Positions 26,230 through 34,127 of a stretch of DNA of 64,000 nucleotides are shown here, piece after piece. The position numbers were made by a program, and so were the translations under genes. The notes beneath the pieces are model-generated. The model was not told the DNA's origin. It did not search any database and saw nothing but the letters and a program-made list of their open reading frames with translations. The DNA is taken from contig DADR01000018.1 in assembly GCA_002495055.1 (NCBI GenBank), positions 23,219-87,218 on the forward strand. Direction: 5' to 3'. The stretch comes from Methanoregula sp. UBA247. GTDB taxonomy: Archaea; Halobacteriota; Methanomicrobia; Methanomicrobiales; Methanospirillaceae. Within the stretch, counting starts at the first letter, position 1; the number at the start of each line of letters is the position of its first letter.

Positions 26230-27033
26230 TCAGACCTGGCCCTGGCAATAGATCCCTTCTGCCGCGAAGAGCTTCCCCTGCCCCTCAATCCATCCCTGCG
26301 TACCGTCTGAAATCTCAAGGGCAACGGTGTCCGAATAGATGTTGCTCACCCAGCCCCCTCTCCAGATCGCGTTGGACCCCTGTACAGAAACACGGAGCGA
26401 TAGCATTACCGGGTGTTCGGATGTATAACTGACGTACACCGGTACCGGGTGGTTATATACGAGCCCATCGCAAGCCGGGGTGTCACAGGATCCCGGGGTA
26501 AAGGTACCGCCCGGGAAAAAGACCGGTTCCCTGCCGACCGGGTGGCGGGTATTAATTTGCGATGTACCGGGTTCCATGACTGCAACAGAGACAGGCATGA
26601 GGACTGGCGTATCACCAGAGTACTCGCGGCCGGGGACCAGCGTTGTCGGGAGAACACTCGTCCCAGGCTCGATTGCTATCGGGTACCCATGGTATACCGG
26701 CACCATCCGTGCTGCCCTGATGGCGAGCATTGGTGTCCCGTTCTCATTGACAACCGAAAGGTCCCAGTCCGCAGTGACACCATATGCCGTCCTGTTCAGC
26801 AGTGACGAGATGAACAGAGGGGTGTTGTTCAGTTCAGGGACGGGGAGGAACAGGGTCACGTTATTGATTGTGGTGTTGTAGGAGAGATCGATTGAATAGT
26901 GATAATTATGGCGCTCGCTCTGGCGGCTGGCCTGGTCAAACTGCCAGCTGATCCCGGCAAAGAATATGACTGCCAGCAGGATGAAAGCAAGAATGATGAG
27001 TGTCCGCGGTCTGATAGGCAACTGCAATGTCAT
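26230..27033 (-). CDS. Membrane-anchored exported protein of unknown function
   Basis: A 267-residue protein with a basic N-terminus and one membrane segment (IILAFILLAVIFFAGISW, about residues 13-30), then a long beta-rich extracytoplasmic domain rich in Asn-x-Ser/Thr sites (NTTINNVT, LNRTAYG) suggesting glycosylation. No lipobox. Cysteines are few (SCDTPACDG). I do not recognise a catalytic motif. The family appears in other Methanomicrobiales (general impression). The gene is followed by the Cys-rich small protein. Confidence 0.7.
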   Translation of the reverse strand: MTLQLPIRPRTLIILAFILLAVIFFAGISWQFDQASRQSERHNYHYSIDLSYNTTINNVTLFLPVPELNNTPLFISSLLNRTAYGVTADWDLSVVNENGTPMLAIRAARMVPVYHGYPIAIEPGTSVLPTTLVPGREYSGDTPVLMPVSVAVMEPGTSQINTRHPVGREPVFFPGGTFTPGSCDTPACDGLVYNHPVPVYVSYTSEHPVMLSLRVSVQGSNAIWRGGWVSNIYSDTVALEISDGTQGWIEGQGKLFAAEGIYCQGQV

Positions 27034-27400
27034 GGCTTACGGGTATTTTTTGGTTCCTGTACGTTCTCTTTTGTATACAACACGATAGGGTTTACGGGAC
27101 CGGATAACCCGCACGATGACGAACGGGGGACACGATGCGAAGCTGGTGCGAGGAGAAGAGCGCCAGTAGTCCGCTGGCGCAGGAACATCGCGGCAAGACA
27201 GGGGCGTCATCATTTTCCTGGTCAACCGGGAAAAAGCCGAAAGAATCGTGAGCGGAACGGATGTGAACACCGGGAGACGGAGTCCAGAGAAAATGTTACA
27301 GTCCCGATTGTTTATTAAGTCGGTTCATCCAAGGTTCGATGATCCTGCTTTATTATACTCTAAGTCCACGGAGAATATATCTTGTGAGGAAGAGCAGAGA
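27034..27400. other. Intergenic stretch of about 370 nt
   Basis: A 77-codon minus frame (27037-27270) ends 3 nt before the exported-protein gene, but its composition (Arg- and Ser-rich, no motif) does not support a gene. Otherwise nothing is recognised. Confidence 0.35.
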
Positions 27401-27690
27401 ATGATACTCGATGCACGGGTGAGACCCCCGTTTAAAAGTCTCAAAGAGGTACTTGCACCGGCACCCGGAGCCCGCCCTTCGGCCAGACGCAGTCCCCTGG
27501 TGAGCGGATACGAACGCCCGCAATCGATGGTCCAGAAATCGGTTGAGCTGTTTTTGAAGGAGATGGATGAAGCCGGTGTGGACAAGGGAATCCTGGTGGG
27601 CAGGCAGCCTTTTTGGTGATCGCGGGAAAACCTCTGGTTCCACCGGAGGACGGACGGGGCAGTCAAACGATGACAAACGGGCTCATATAA
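27401..27690 (+). pseudogene. Truncated, frameshifted amidohydrolase (N-terminal piece)
   Basis: From ATG 27401 (ribosome site GAGGAAGAG) the frame reads MILDARVRPPFKSLKEVL, later QKSVELFLKEMDEAGVDKG and ILVGRQ, which matches the N-terminus of metal-dependent amidohydrolases of the PF04909 type (RVRPPFKS; ELFLKEMDEAG; VPGRQ). It then stops at TGA near 27619. The family-like continuation GQSNDDKRAHI is found in the next frame up to about 27690. The remaining two thirds of the enzyme, including the metal site, are absent, so this is a decayed gene. Confidence 0.65.
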
Positions 27691-27811
27691 ATCATGTTCC
27701 TCTTAACTATCATTCGGGTATCGCCCGCAGGACAGGATACATATTATGCACAGTCCCGCAAGGGAAAATGCCACTAAAAAAATTAAGGATAGACATTATT
27801 CGGAGAAAGTG

Positions 27812-28192
27812 ATGGACATGGCATTAAAAAATCAACGTAAAACCATCGATGAGTACATCTCTGCATTCCCAAAAGATGTCAGAGATATTTTAGAAGAATT
27901 CAGGGGGGTTGTCAGGGAATCAGCGCCCCAGGCTGAAGAGGCGATGCGATATGGGATACCCACGTTCAGGCTCAATGGCAACCTGGTGCATTTCGCAGCA
28001 TTCAAAAATCACATTGGATTCTATCCAACACCAGCAGCGATCGAAACATTCAGGGAAGAATTAGCTCAGTACAAGCAGGCAAAAGGCACGGTCCGGTTCC
28101 CCATAGATAAACCCATCCCGTATGATCTGGTAAGAAAAATCGTAATCCACAGAGTTAACAAAAGCCGGGAAAGCAAAAAAAAGGAGAGATAG
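27812..28192 (+). CDS. DUF1801-family protein (YdhG/YobT-like)
   Basis: A 126-residue soluble protein with the DUF1801 pattern: TIDEYISAFPKDVRDILEEFRGVVRE, then EEAMRYGIPTFRLNGNLVHFAAFKNHIGFYPTP and a C-terminal GTVRFPIDKPIPYDLVRKIV. The fold is related to the YdhG/frataxin-like group and the function is unknown. ATG 27812 has GGAGAAAG directly upstream, which decides the start over ATGs at 27818 and 27746. It stands alone between a decayed amidohydrolase and a decayed surface-protein tail. Confidence 0.9.
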   Translation: MDMALKNQRKTIDEYISAFPKDVRDILEEFRGVVRESAPQAEEAMRYGIPTFRLNGNLVHFAAFKNHIGFYPTPAAIETFREELAQYKQAKGTVRFPIDKPIPYDLVRKIVIHRVNKSRESKKKER

Positions 28193-28247
28193 ATCTCCTC
28201 CCGCACGACTAAAAATTCTCTTTAAAATAAATGCAGTAAAAAAGGGA

Positions 28248-28362
28248 TTATGCGCATTTCGCAACAATAATATTACCGGTTATTCCTCGATATCCGGAGG
28301 ATTTATCGACTATTCCATCGAGATTATCATCAAAATACCAGTACCCGATTGCGTTTTTTAAA
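28248..28362 (-). pseudogene. C-terminal remnant of a surface/repeat protein
   Basis: The minus frame ending TAA at 28250-28248 reads NAIGYWYFDDNLDGIVDKSS then GYRGITGNIIVAKCA. The WYFD.NLDGIVDKSxRY motif recurs in large extracellular proteins of methanogens (recollection, not a search). There is no start codon and no upstream domain; an A/T homopolymer run precedes it. It looks like the 3' stub of a deleted gene. Confidence 0.45.
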
Positions 28363-28586
28363 AAAAAAAGTTCTTGTTTTTTAGTTATCTTTTATCGAAA
28401 AGGTAAAGAGAGAACCCCGCGAACAACTGGATCGTATCAGGAAACATCAGGAAGGAGATTTTTCAGATCCGTACGAACATGGTATGTATTGCTGATTATT
28501 ATGCTCCGGTATAAATAATAGAAAGAAAGGACATTTGTATAATTTTCCTGACCAGGGTGTCCAATCCGGGTCAGGAGAGAAAGATC

Positions 28587-29381
28587 ATGGTTGTTGACAC
28601 AATTCCCAAATCCATCGGGTTCATCTACGCCCTGGTGATGATCTTCGTGCTCGCATACCTCTGGCATTCCGGAAGATGGAAACAGCAGATTGGCTGGTTT
28701 ATTCTCGTTATTTCAACGCTCCTTGGTTTTCTGATCTTTTCCCCGGTGATGCCCTACCAGTTTCAGCAGCTTGTACTGTTGGATGAGAAGGGGCTGGGTG
28801 CTCCCCTTGTGGTAGGTTTTATCGGGGTATCCGTTATATTCCTGTTGTCCTTTGTTTTCGGACGATTTTTCTGTGGATATCTCTGCCCGGTGGGAACTCT
28901 TCAGGAAATCGCTTTTCATATCCCGGTACAAAAATCAGATATCCGGCAGAAAATTCCGTTTATACTTGTCAGAGCCGCTTTCTTCGTTGTGTTTTTCCTG
29001 GCAGCATTTATTTTTTCGATCTCCTTACTGGACCGGTTTGGCATCAGGGATTTTTTTTATCTTACCCTGACAACTGCGACGATAGTATTCATTTTCCTGC
29101 TCCTGATGTCTGTTATACTCTATCGTCCGTTCTGTCGCATTTTCTGCCCGTTTGGGGTACTGTTATCACTCGGTGCGGGGAGGAGCTTTTTTTGCGTGCA
29201 GAGATCTGATGCCTGTATCGAGTGCAAAAAGTGCGTAAGAGTGTGTCCAACAGATGAAGCAAAACGGGACGATAGAAAAGAGGAGTGTTATCTCTGTGGC
29301 AGGTGTCTGGAGGTCTGCCCGGTTGCAGGGGCACTCAGGTATACGCGACGCAAGCGAACCATTACCAATCAGGGAAAATAA
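28587..29381 (+). CDS. NapH-like membrane protein with two 4Fe-4S clusters
   Basis: A 264-residue electron-transfer protein of the NapH/polyferredoxin type, probably passing electrons between a quinol-like carrier or soluble donor and cytoplasmic ferredoxin clusters. It has four to five membrane helices with the paired cysteine motifs CGYLCPVGTLQE (about 100-112) and CRIFCPFGVLLS, then a cytoplasmic tail with two ferredoxin motifs, CIECKKCVRVCP and CYLCGRCLEVCP. ATG 28587 is set by AGGAGA 8 nt upstream, and a TATA-like GGTATAAATAATA lies at about 28507-28519. No catalytic partner is adjacent. Confidence 0.88.
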   Translation: MVVDTIPKSIGFIYALVMIFVLAYLWHSGRWKQQIGWFILVISTLLGFLIFSPVMPYQFQQLVLLDEKGLGAPLVVGFIGVSVIFLLSFVFGRFFCGYLCPVGTLQEIAFHIPVQKSDIRQKIPFILVRAAFFVVFFLAAFIFSISLLDRFGIRDFFYLTLTTATIVFIFLLLMSVILYRPFCRIFCPFGVLLSLGAGRSFFCVQRSDACIECKKCVRVCPTDEAKRDDRKEECYLCGRCLEVCPVAGALRYTRRKRTITNQGK

Positions 29382-29505
29382 TCATAATTTTTTTTATGAG
29401 TTCACACCCGAAGATCGTCAATAACAAAAAACCTCATCTGCCATTTTCTTTCCTTCAGGACTTATAATAAAACGTCTGACCATCAATTTCGATTAAAAAC
29501 TGCCG

Positions 29506-29557
29506 TTTGTTTCAAAATTTGTTTCAAAATATGATTTCCGGGAAACGGTTTATACAA
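29506..29557 (+). promoter_or_regulatory. Promoter with 12-bp-period direct repeat, shared with SOD promoter
   Basis: Two copies of TTTGTTTCA (29506-29514 and 29518-29526) precede GGGAAA (29540, BRE-like) and TATAC (29551). The same elements with exactly the same spacings occur at 31152-31203 before the SOD gene. The repeats sit where an upstream activator or repressor would bind in archaea. Confidence 0.7.
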
Positions 29558-29609
29558 TATATTGAACAATGTCGTGACTGGCAAGGGACGGCAGGTAACT
29601 CCCAAAGCA

Positions 29610-29671
29610 TCCCCAACGGTTAATGCGTAGTGGGGAGGCGGCAGCACCACAGGTCCGGCAATTACCTGTGG
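29610..29671 (+). promoter_or_regulatory. Two hairpins in the leader of gene 29744
   Basis: TCCCCA (29610-29615) pairs with TGGGGA (29631-29636), and CCACAGGT (29647-29654) pairs perfectly with ACCTGTGG (29664-29671) around a 9-nt loop. Both lie downstream of the predicted start site, in a leader of about 165 nt, and may regulate translation or termination. Confidence 0.4.
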
Positions 29672-29743
29672 CATTGCAGGAATTAACATATCGCTGGAAA
29701 TTTTTATAAAAAAACGTGAAAAAACAAAAAAAAAGGAGAATCC

Positions 29744-30187
29744 ATGAAGCAGATGGTGAGCAGCAACAAGTGCCGGGACATGGTCCCAGTCTTCACCCCG
29801 GCAGGGATCAATGCGTTGCCGGTCCTATTCCCACAGAGCACGTTCACCTGCGACCGCTCCTCTGAAAGATCGGACAGGCGTAACGCAAACACGACCCGGA
29901 GCCTGATGACGGAACGACTGGAGCCAGGAGATCTCAAATGGTACCTTATGAACAAGTACCGGGCACTGTTTGTCGATAAACTCACACGGGAGGATCTGGA
30001 AGAACTCCGGTACTATTTCAGACTGCAGTATGATCCAAAACGCGGGTGGGACAAAAAATACGCAGGGAAATTCGTCCTGAAGTTGCAGGAGTATATGCAC
30101 GAGGAGATCCTGAAATGCGAGATCGCCGGCATTGTGTCCCTGGTGACGTTGATGAAACCCGATGATCTTAACAAGGGCGCTTTATAA
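29744..30187 (+). CDS. Unknown protein sharing a promoter element with SOD
   Basis: A 147-residue soluble protein with a good ribosome site (AAAAGGAGAATCC before ATG 29744). The first 50 residues are irregular and Ser/Arg-rich; the rest is helical and charged (LEPGDLKWYLMNKYRALF, LTREDLEELRYYFRLQYDP, KLQEYMHEEILKCEIAGI). I do not recognise a family. The promoter is nearly the same as that of the superoxide dismutase 1.5 kb downstream, so an oxidant or redox-related role is plausible. That is inference from the shared element only. Confidence 0.75.
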   Translation: MKQMVSSNKCRDMVPVFTPAGINALPVLFPQSTFTCDRSSERSDRRNANTTRSLMTERLEPGDLKWYLMNKYRALFVDKLTREDLEELRYYFRLQYDPKRGWDKKYAGKFVLKLQEYMHEEILKCEIAGIVSLVTLMKPDDLNKGAL

Positions 30188-30468
30188 GATTGGAGCATGG
30201 TCCTGACGGTCTTTTATTCCAGGAAATGTTTTTTAAAAAATGAAGTATCTTAAAAAATTTAATAAAAGGGCAGGGAAATGGTAAGGAAAATTCCCGTTGA
30301 CTTTTTTTTTAAGTCAGCGGTTGTCTGACGGTCTTGCGGGTGATATATTTTTCAAAAACTGTAATTCAGCGAAATACTTGTATATCCCACCGGTGAAAGG
30401 GAGAGACAACCATCCCTGCCGGGAAGCACCTGGATACGAAGGAGGCATGGTTATTCTGGGGGGAGTAC

Positions 30469-31053
30469 ATGGACACTTCACAAGACAGGATACCAGAACT
30501 GATGAAAGATTTATCCAACAAAAATGAGGAAATCCGCTGGGCTGCTGCCAGTGCGCTGGCACGGATCGGGACGGCAGCAGTTGAACCCCTCATGGCCGCA
30601 CTGGATGACAAGGACAGCGTGGTACGCCTGAGAGCAGCATGGGCACTCGGCCAGATCGGCGACAAACGGGCGGTTGGCAAACTGATCAGCATGGTCCGGG
30701 ACGGCGACTGGTCAGTACGGATGCATGCAACTGAGGCACTCGGGACCCTCCGGGCACGTTCGGCAACCGGAACCCTCCTGCTCCTGTTAAGGGACAAAAA
30801 TGCCGATGTGCGGAGACATGTGATCGCAGCACTGACAAAGATTGCCGATCCGGCCTCCGTGGACCGTCTCGGGGATATCCTGAAGGATACAGACTGGCGG
30901 GTGCGGATGGGAGCAGCGCGTGCCCTTGCTGCGATCGGGAACGAGAAGAGCCGTAACTACCTCAAAACACTGTCCTCCGATGAAAACGAATACGTCCGTC
31001 TTATCGCCCGGTCCGCAGGGAAAACCGGTGATGGGGAAGCCTGCAAAACGTAA
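30469..31053 (+). CDS. HEAT-repeat (PBS lyase-like) protein
   Basis: A 194-residue all-helical protein made of about five HEAT/PBS-lyase repeats of near 31 residues, e.g. EIRWAAASALARIGTAAVEP, VVRLRAAWALGQIGDKRAVG, SVRMHATEALGTLRARSATG and WRVRMGAARALAAIGNEKS. The whole protein is the repeat array, so it is a scaffold or binding protein without an enzymatic domain. The start ATG 30469 is preceded by GGGGGGAG. Such proteins are frequent in Methanomicrobiales and their partners are unknown. Confidence 0.9.
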   Translation: MDTSQDRIPELMKDLSNKNEEIRWAAASALARIGTAAVEPLMAALDDKDSVVRLRAAWALGQIGDKRAVGKLISMVRDGDWSVRMHATEALGTLRARSATGTLLLLLRDKNADVRRHVIAALTKIADPASVDRLGDILKDTDWRVRMGAARALAAIGNEKSRNYLKTLSSDENEYVRLIARSAGKTGDGEACKT

Positions 31054-31151
31054 GTAATACCGGTTATAAGATATACCGGCCCACGGGATTCACAGAACCA
31101 GTATTTTGGTAAAAAAGGGGGATCCCGATTCCCCTCTCATGTTCCGTTACT

Positions 31152-31203
31152 CTTGTTTCAGATTTTGTTTCATAAATTGACTTTCGGGAAAGCGCCTATA
31201 CCA
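31152..31203 (+). promoter_or_regulatory. SOD promoter with 12-bp-period direct repeat
   Basis: CTTGTTTCA (31152-31160) and TTTGTTTCA (31164-31172) are followed by GGGAAA at 31186 and TATAC at 31197. Distances between all parts equal those at 29506-29557. Transcription would begin near 31222, leaving a leader of about 57 nt before the SOD start. Confidence 0.7.
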
Positions 31204-31278
31204 TCAATTGTGCATTCTGATACAGGAAGGGGGCATGCCGGAACCGCAAGCTCCCTTATGTAAAAAAAGGTGGGAACA

Positions 31279-31896
31279 ATGGAAGATACCAGATTTTATA
31301 CATTGCCGAAATTGCCGTACGAGTACACCGCTCTTGCACCCTATATCTCTGAAGAGCAGCTCAAGCTCCACCACCAGAAACATCACCAGGCCTATGTAAA
31401 CGGAGCAAATGCAGTATTTGAAAAACTGGACAAAGCCCGCAGGGAAAATACCGATCCTGACATGAAGTCAACCCTCAAGGAAATGTCGTTCCATATTGGC
31501 GGTTTCAGGCTCCACAACCGGTTCTGGGAAAACCTGGCTCCCGCGGGCAAGGGAGGCGGGGGTGCCCCGACAGGAGGACTGGCCAAAGCGATCGACGGGG
31601 AATTTAAGAAATTTGACCGGTTCAAAAAAGAGTTTACCCAGGCCGCGGCAAGCGTCGAGGGCTCCGGGTGGGCTGCCCTGACCTATTGCTGGAAAACCGG
31701 CCGGCCGCTTGTCATGCAGATAGAAAAGCACAACGTGAACGTGACCCCCGGGTTCGATATCCTCATGGTCCTTGACGTATGGGAGCATGCCTACTACCTT
31801 GACTACAAGAATGACCGGGCAAAATTCATCGACGCATTCTGGAACATCGTAAACTGGGATGTTGTTGCACAACGGTTCGATAAGCTGAGGAAATGA
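31279..31896 (+). CDS. sod: Superoxide dismutase, Fe/Mn family
   Basis: Dismutates superoxide to peroxide and oxygen in the cytoplasm; 205 residues. The metal ligands can be placed: H31 (LHHQKHHQAYV), H79 (FRLHNRFW), D166 and H170 (VLDVWEHAYYLDY). The region EKHNVNVTPG resembles archaeal iron or cambialistic enzymes, so the metal is not decided. A loop GKGGGGAPTGGLAKAI and the NIVNWDVV end are typical. ATG 31279 is chosen with AAGG upstream; GTG 31270 is also in frame. The gene is followed by the stub of a ferritin-like gene. Confidence 0.96.
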   Translation: MEDTRFYTLPKLPYEYTALAPYISEEQLKLHHQKHHQAYVNGANAVFEKLDKARRENTDPDMKSTLKEMSFHIGGFRLHNRFWENLAPAGKGGGGAPTGGLAKAIDGEFKKFDRFKKEFTQAAASVEGSGWAALTYCWKTGRPLVMQIEKHNVNVTPGFDILMVLDVWEHAYYLDYKNDRAKFIDAFWNIVNWDVVAQRFDKLRK

Positions 31897-31941
31897 TCGT
31901 TAGCCGGCTTTTAAAAATGGAACCAGAAGGGAGAGTAAAAA

Positions 31942-32044
31942 ATGCCGGAATTTGTCAACCCGTTCAGCCACAAATGGTCCCGGAACGCCAAAACTGACAG
32001 GGTAAGAACTGGTCCGGGCACTGCGCCCTGACCTGCCCCGGTGA
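31942..32044 (+). pseudogene. N-terminal stub of an encapsulin-type ferritin-like protein
   Basis: A good ribosome site (AGGGAGAG) precedes ATG 31942. The frame starts MPEFVNPFS, then TDR, and after a 4-nt shift continues ELVRALRPDLPR before a stop. MPEFVNPFS...TDRELVRALRLDL is the conserved start of the small ferritin-like proteins found as encapsulin cargo in archaea. The iron-binding helices are gone. It lies directly behind the SOD gene. Confidence 0.65.
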
Positions 32045-32074
32045 GAGTACCTGCAACCGTGATAAAATAAAACT

Positions 32075-32329
32075 ATGTGGATGATTATGAACCCGTTACC
32101 CCCATCATCAAAAATCGTGCTGAGGATCCTCGGTACGGAAGGCGCAATGACCCACAAGGATATTGTGAAAAAAACCCACTGCGCTCCAAGAACCGTACGG
32201 TACGCCCTGAAAAAGTTAAAAGAAAAAAATCTCCTTATCGAGAAAATGAACATGCAGGACATGCGCCAGATCATTTACCAGTACCGGCTGACTCCGCTGC
32301 AGGAACCTGGCAGGGCGGACCACTGTTAA
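32075..32329 (+). CDS. Small winged-helix DNA-binding protein
   Basis: An 84-residue winged-helix protein likely to bind DNA. The core reads SSKIVLRILGTEGAMTHKDI then VKKTHCAPRTVRYALKKLKE and KNLLIEKMNMQDMRQIIYQY, a typical helix-turn-helix with wing as in MarR/TrmB-like archaeal regulators. It has no ligand domain. The start is uncertain among ATG 32075, 32081 and 32087, none with a ribosome site. It lies 56 nt before the SRPBCC gene and could regulate it. Confidence 0.8.
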   Translation: MWMIMNPLPPSSKIVLRILGTEGAMTHKDIVKKTHCAPRTVRYALKKLKEKNLLIEKMNMQDMRQIIYQYRLTPLQEPGRADHC

Positions 32330-32385
32330 GGAAGTTGTGACGTTATCTGACTAAACGAAGCGGTCAATGACATTGGTAGAAGGAC

Positions 32386-33102
32386 ATGCAGCAGATTACC
32401 AGCAGCAAAAAGTACCAGAACGGGATCAAAGTCTTCTGGGCCGATGCAGGAAAGAATGTCAATGATTTCTTCTCTTTTGAAGAACTCGTTGACCAGAAGA
32501 TCAATGCACTGGATTTACTGAACAATCCGCGCATCTACATGATAAATGTGGCAGGCCACAAAATTGAATCGTCCGTAGCAAAATGCGGTTATTCAACGAA
32601 AACATGCGAGGATGAGATCGTCATCACACGCCTCTTCGATGCACCACGTGATCTCGTCTGGAGGGCCTGGACTGAACCTGAGTATGTTATGCAATGGTGG
32701 GGACCAAAAGACTATACGTCACCCTCATGCACGATCGATCTCCGCGTGGGCGGGACCTATCTCTTCTGCATGCGATCCCCTGAAGGCAAAGACTTCTGGA
32801 GTACCGGCATATACCGGGAAATTGAAAAACCCGGACGAATCGTCTGCACTGACAGTTTTGCGGATGAAAAGGGCAATGTCGTGCCGGCAACCTATTACGG
32901 CATGAGCCCGGACTTTCCCGCCGCGATGCTCTTGACATTGACCTTCGAAGTACAGGCAGGAAGGACACAGCTCACCCTGCGGCACGCCGGAATTCCCGCT
33001 GGTGAGATGCGTGATCTGACGAGGGCCGGCTGGAACGAATCCCTGGACAAGCTTGCGGGTGTCCTGGGACAGGCTGTATATAAAAAAAGAAGTGAGACCT
33101 AA
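32386..33102 (+). CDS. SRPBCC/AHSA1-domain protein with extra N-terminal region
   Basis: A 238-residue protein. Residues about 80-232 form an AHSA1 (Aha1 C-terminal-like) START-fold domain: EIVITRLFDAPRDLVWRAWT, QWWGPKDYTSPSCTIDLRVG, then LTLRHAGIPAGEM and GWNESLDKLAGVL. Such domains bind hydrophobic ligands or act in stress responses. Residues 1-75 (FFSFEELVDQKINALDLLNN) form a separate helical region not usual in the family, possibly a second small domain. ATG 32386 lacks a strong ribosome site. Confidence 0.85.
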   Translation: MQQITSSKKYQNGIKVFWADAGKNVNDFFSFEELVDQKINALDLLNNPRIYMINVAGHKIESSVAKCGYSTKTCEDEIVITRLFDAPRDLVWRAWTEPEYVMQWWGPKDYTSPSCTIDLRVGGTYLFCMRSPEGKDFWSTGIYREIEKPGRIVCTDSFADEKGNVVPATYYGMSPDFPAAMLLTLTFEVQAGRTQLTLRHAGIPAGEMRDLTRAGWNESLDKLAGVLGQAVYKKRSET

Positions 33103-33203
33103 AACAGACCCGGGGAAAACCGCCGAAATGCCCAGGGGATAATAGCATGGAAAAAGTCGGGGGCGGGCACCATTGACCACCGCCCTGTATGAGGTGAATC
33201 ATT

Positions 33204-33431
33204 ATGAAAGTCAGTATCGATCGTTCAAACTGCACCAGCTGTAGTACCTGCTGGGAGACATGCCCTGCATTCTTTGAGGAGAACCCGGACGATTCATTCA
33301 GCCAGGTTATTGAAAAATTCCGGTCAGCGGGAAATCCCGCAGAAGGCACTGCCCCGGAGGACCTGGACGCCTGCGTGACAGAGGCTGCAGATCTCTGTCC
33401 CGTGCAGATCATCAAAGTTGAGAATTCCTAA
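33204..33431 (+). CDS. Single-cluster 4Fe-4S ferredoxin
   Basis: A 75-residue electron carrier. The cluster motif is C10-x2-C13-x2-C16-x3-C20-P (NCTSCSTCWETCPAFF), and a distal CP near residue 66 (ADLCPVQIIKV) resembles one-cluster archaeal and thermophile ferredoxins in which an ancestral second cluster is lost. The acidic middle loop fits a redox partner surface. A GAGGTGA site sits upstream of ATG 33204. Neighbours do not reveal its partner. Confidence 0.92.
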   Translation: MKVSIDRSNCTSCSTCWETCPAFFEENPDDSFSQVIEKFRSAGNPAEGTAPEDLDACVTEAADLCPVQIIKVENS

Positions 33432-33501
33432 GTACCATACCACCGGTGTATTTGCGCAGGTTCATCGGACACTTTGCCGGCCCTGAACCCGTCTGGCATC
33501 G

Positions 33502-33710
33502 TTAATCCGACACCATTTCAAGAATTCGCCCGATATTATCAATTTTTTTATGCATCAGATCAACGGTCTCTCTTGAGTAACGCAATCTCCGTTTTAATGT
33601 CAGCCAGCTCATTTTTCCGGTCTGATATCGGTCCGGCCTGCTTTTCTATCCATTCCTTGATCTCCTGCGTGTCTCCCGGATTAATAATACCGGAAAGTTT
33701 TTGTGTCCAT
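33502..33710 (-). pseudogene. Frameshifted coiled-coil gene, companion of the membrane protein at 33716
   Basis: Directly after the stop of the upstream gene the minus strand can be read as KLSGIINPGDTQEIKEWIEK, then KNELADIKTEIALLK. After a one-base shift near 33570 it continues RETVDLMHKKIDNIGRILEM and stops at TAA 33504-33502. The end parallels the C-terminus of the upstream protein (MERIEKKLDNIEHILEKVAE). A second shift is needed near the ATG at 33710. This looks like a decayed coiled-coil partner or duplicate. Confidence 0.55.
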
Positions 33711-33715
33711 GCATC

Positions 33716-34126
33716 TCACTCCGCTACCTTCTCCAGGATATGTTCGATGTTGTCCAGTTTCTTCTCGATCCTTTCCATGTTCCCGTTCATGACCGCGAGT
33801 GCTTCGCCTGAATTTTCCCGTTCAGCCTTCTGTGCGACGAGCGTGTCCAGTTTTGCGAGCATTTGATCCAGGTACTTCTCGATCCAGGTCTTGATCCAGG
33901 TCACTGCCATGGAAATCAGGACGATAACAAGGATCACGAGAAACGCCTGTGTGAGGACCCAACCGAGTGACAGGAAGATCATGCCGAGCCCGTTGCTGGC
34001 CTGGTAGTCATCAGGACGGAGTACTGTCACCACAATAGCGATGAGAAAAAGCCCTGCGAACAATCCTGTTAATGCAATTACACTCTTTGTCAACCAATGA
34101 AATTCTCTGACTGTTTTGAAATCCAT
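33716..34126 (-). CDS. Two-helix membrane protein with C-terminal coiled coil
   Basis: A 136-residue protein with two membrane segments (about residues 15-38 and 52-80: VIALTGLFAGLFLIAIVVTV and FLVILVIVLISMAVTWI) and a cytoplasmic coiled coil (about 90-136) ending MERIEKKLDNIEHILEKVAE. ATG 34126 follows the stop of the ArsR-like gene by one base, with GGAGAGG inside the end of that gene, so they form an operon. I know no function; sensing or scaffolding at the membrane is possible. Confidence 0.75.
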   Translation of the reverse strand: MDFKTVREFHWLTKSVIALTGLFAGLFLIAIVVTVLRPDDYQASNGLGMIFLSLGWVLTQAFLVILVIVLISMAVTWIKTWIEKYLDQMLAKLDTLVAQKAERENSGEALAVMNGNMERIEKKLDNIEHILEKVAE

Positions 34127-34127
34127 T

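Larger units (their letters stand above)
29382..29743. other. Regulatory stretch upstream of gene 29744
   Basis: Contains the promoter element at 29506-29557, then a long leader with two hairpins (29610-29671). A 28-codon frame (29623-29709) lies in the leader and could be a leader peptide. No other gene. Confidence 0.5.

Noticed and set aside
27037..27270. 77-codon minus frame 3 nt upstream of the exported protein gene
   Set aside because: Composition is Arg/Ser-rich, no family or ribosome site; proximity alone is weak support.
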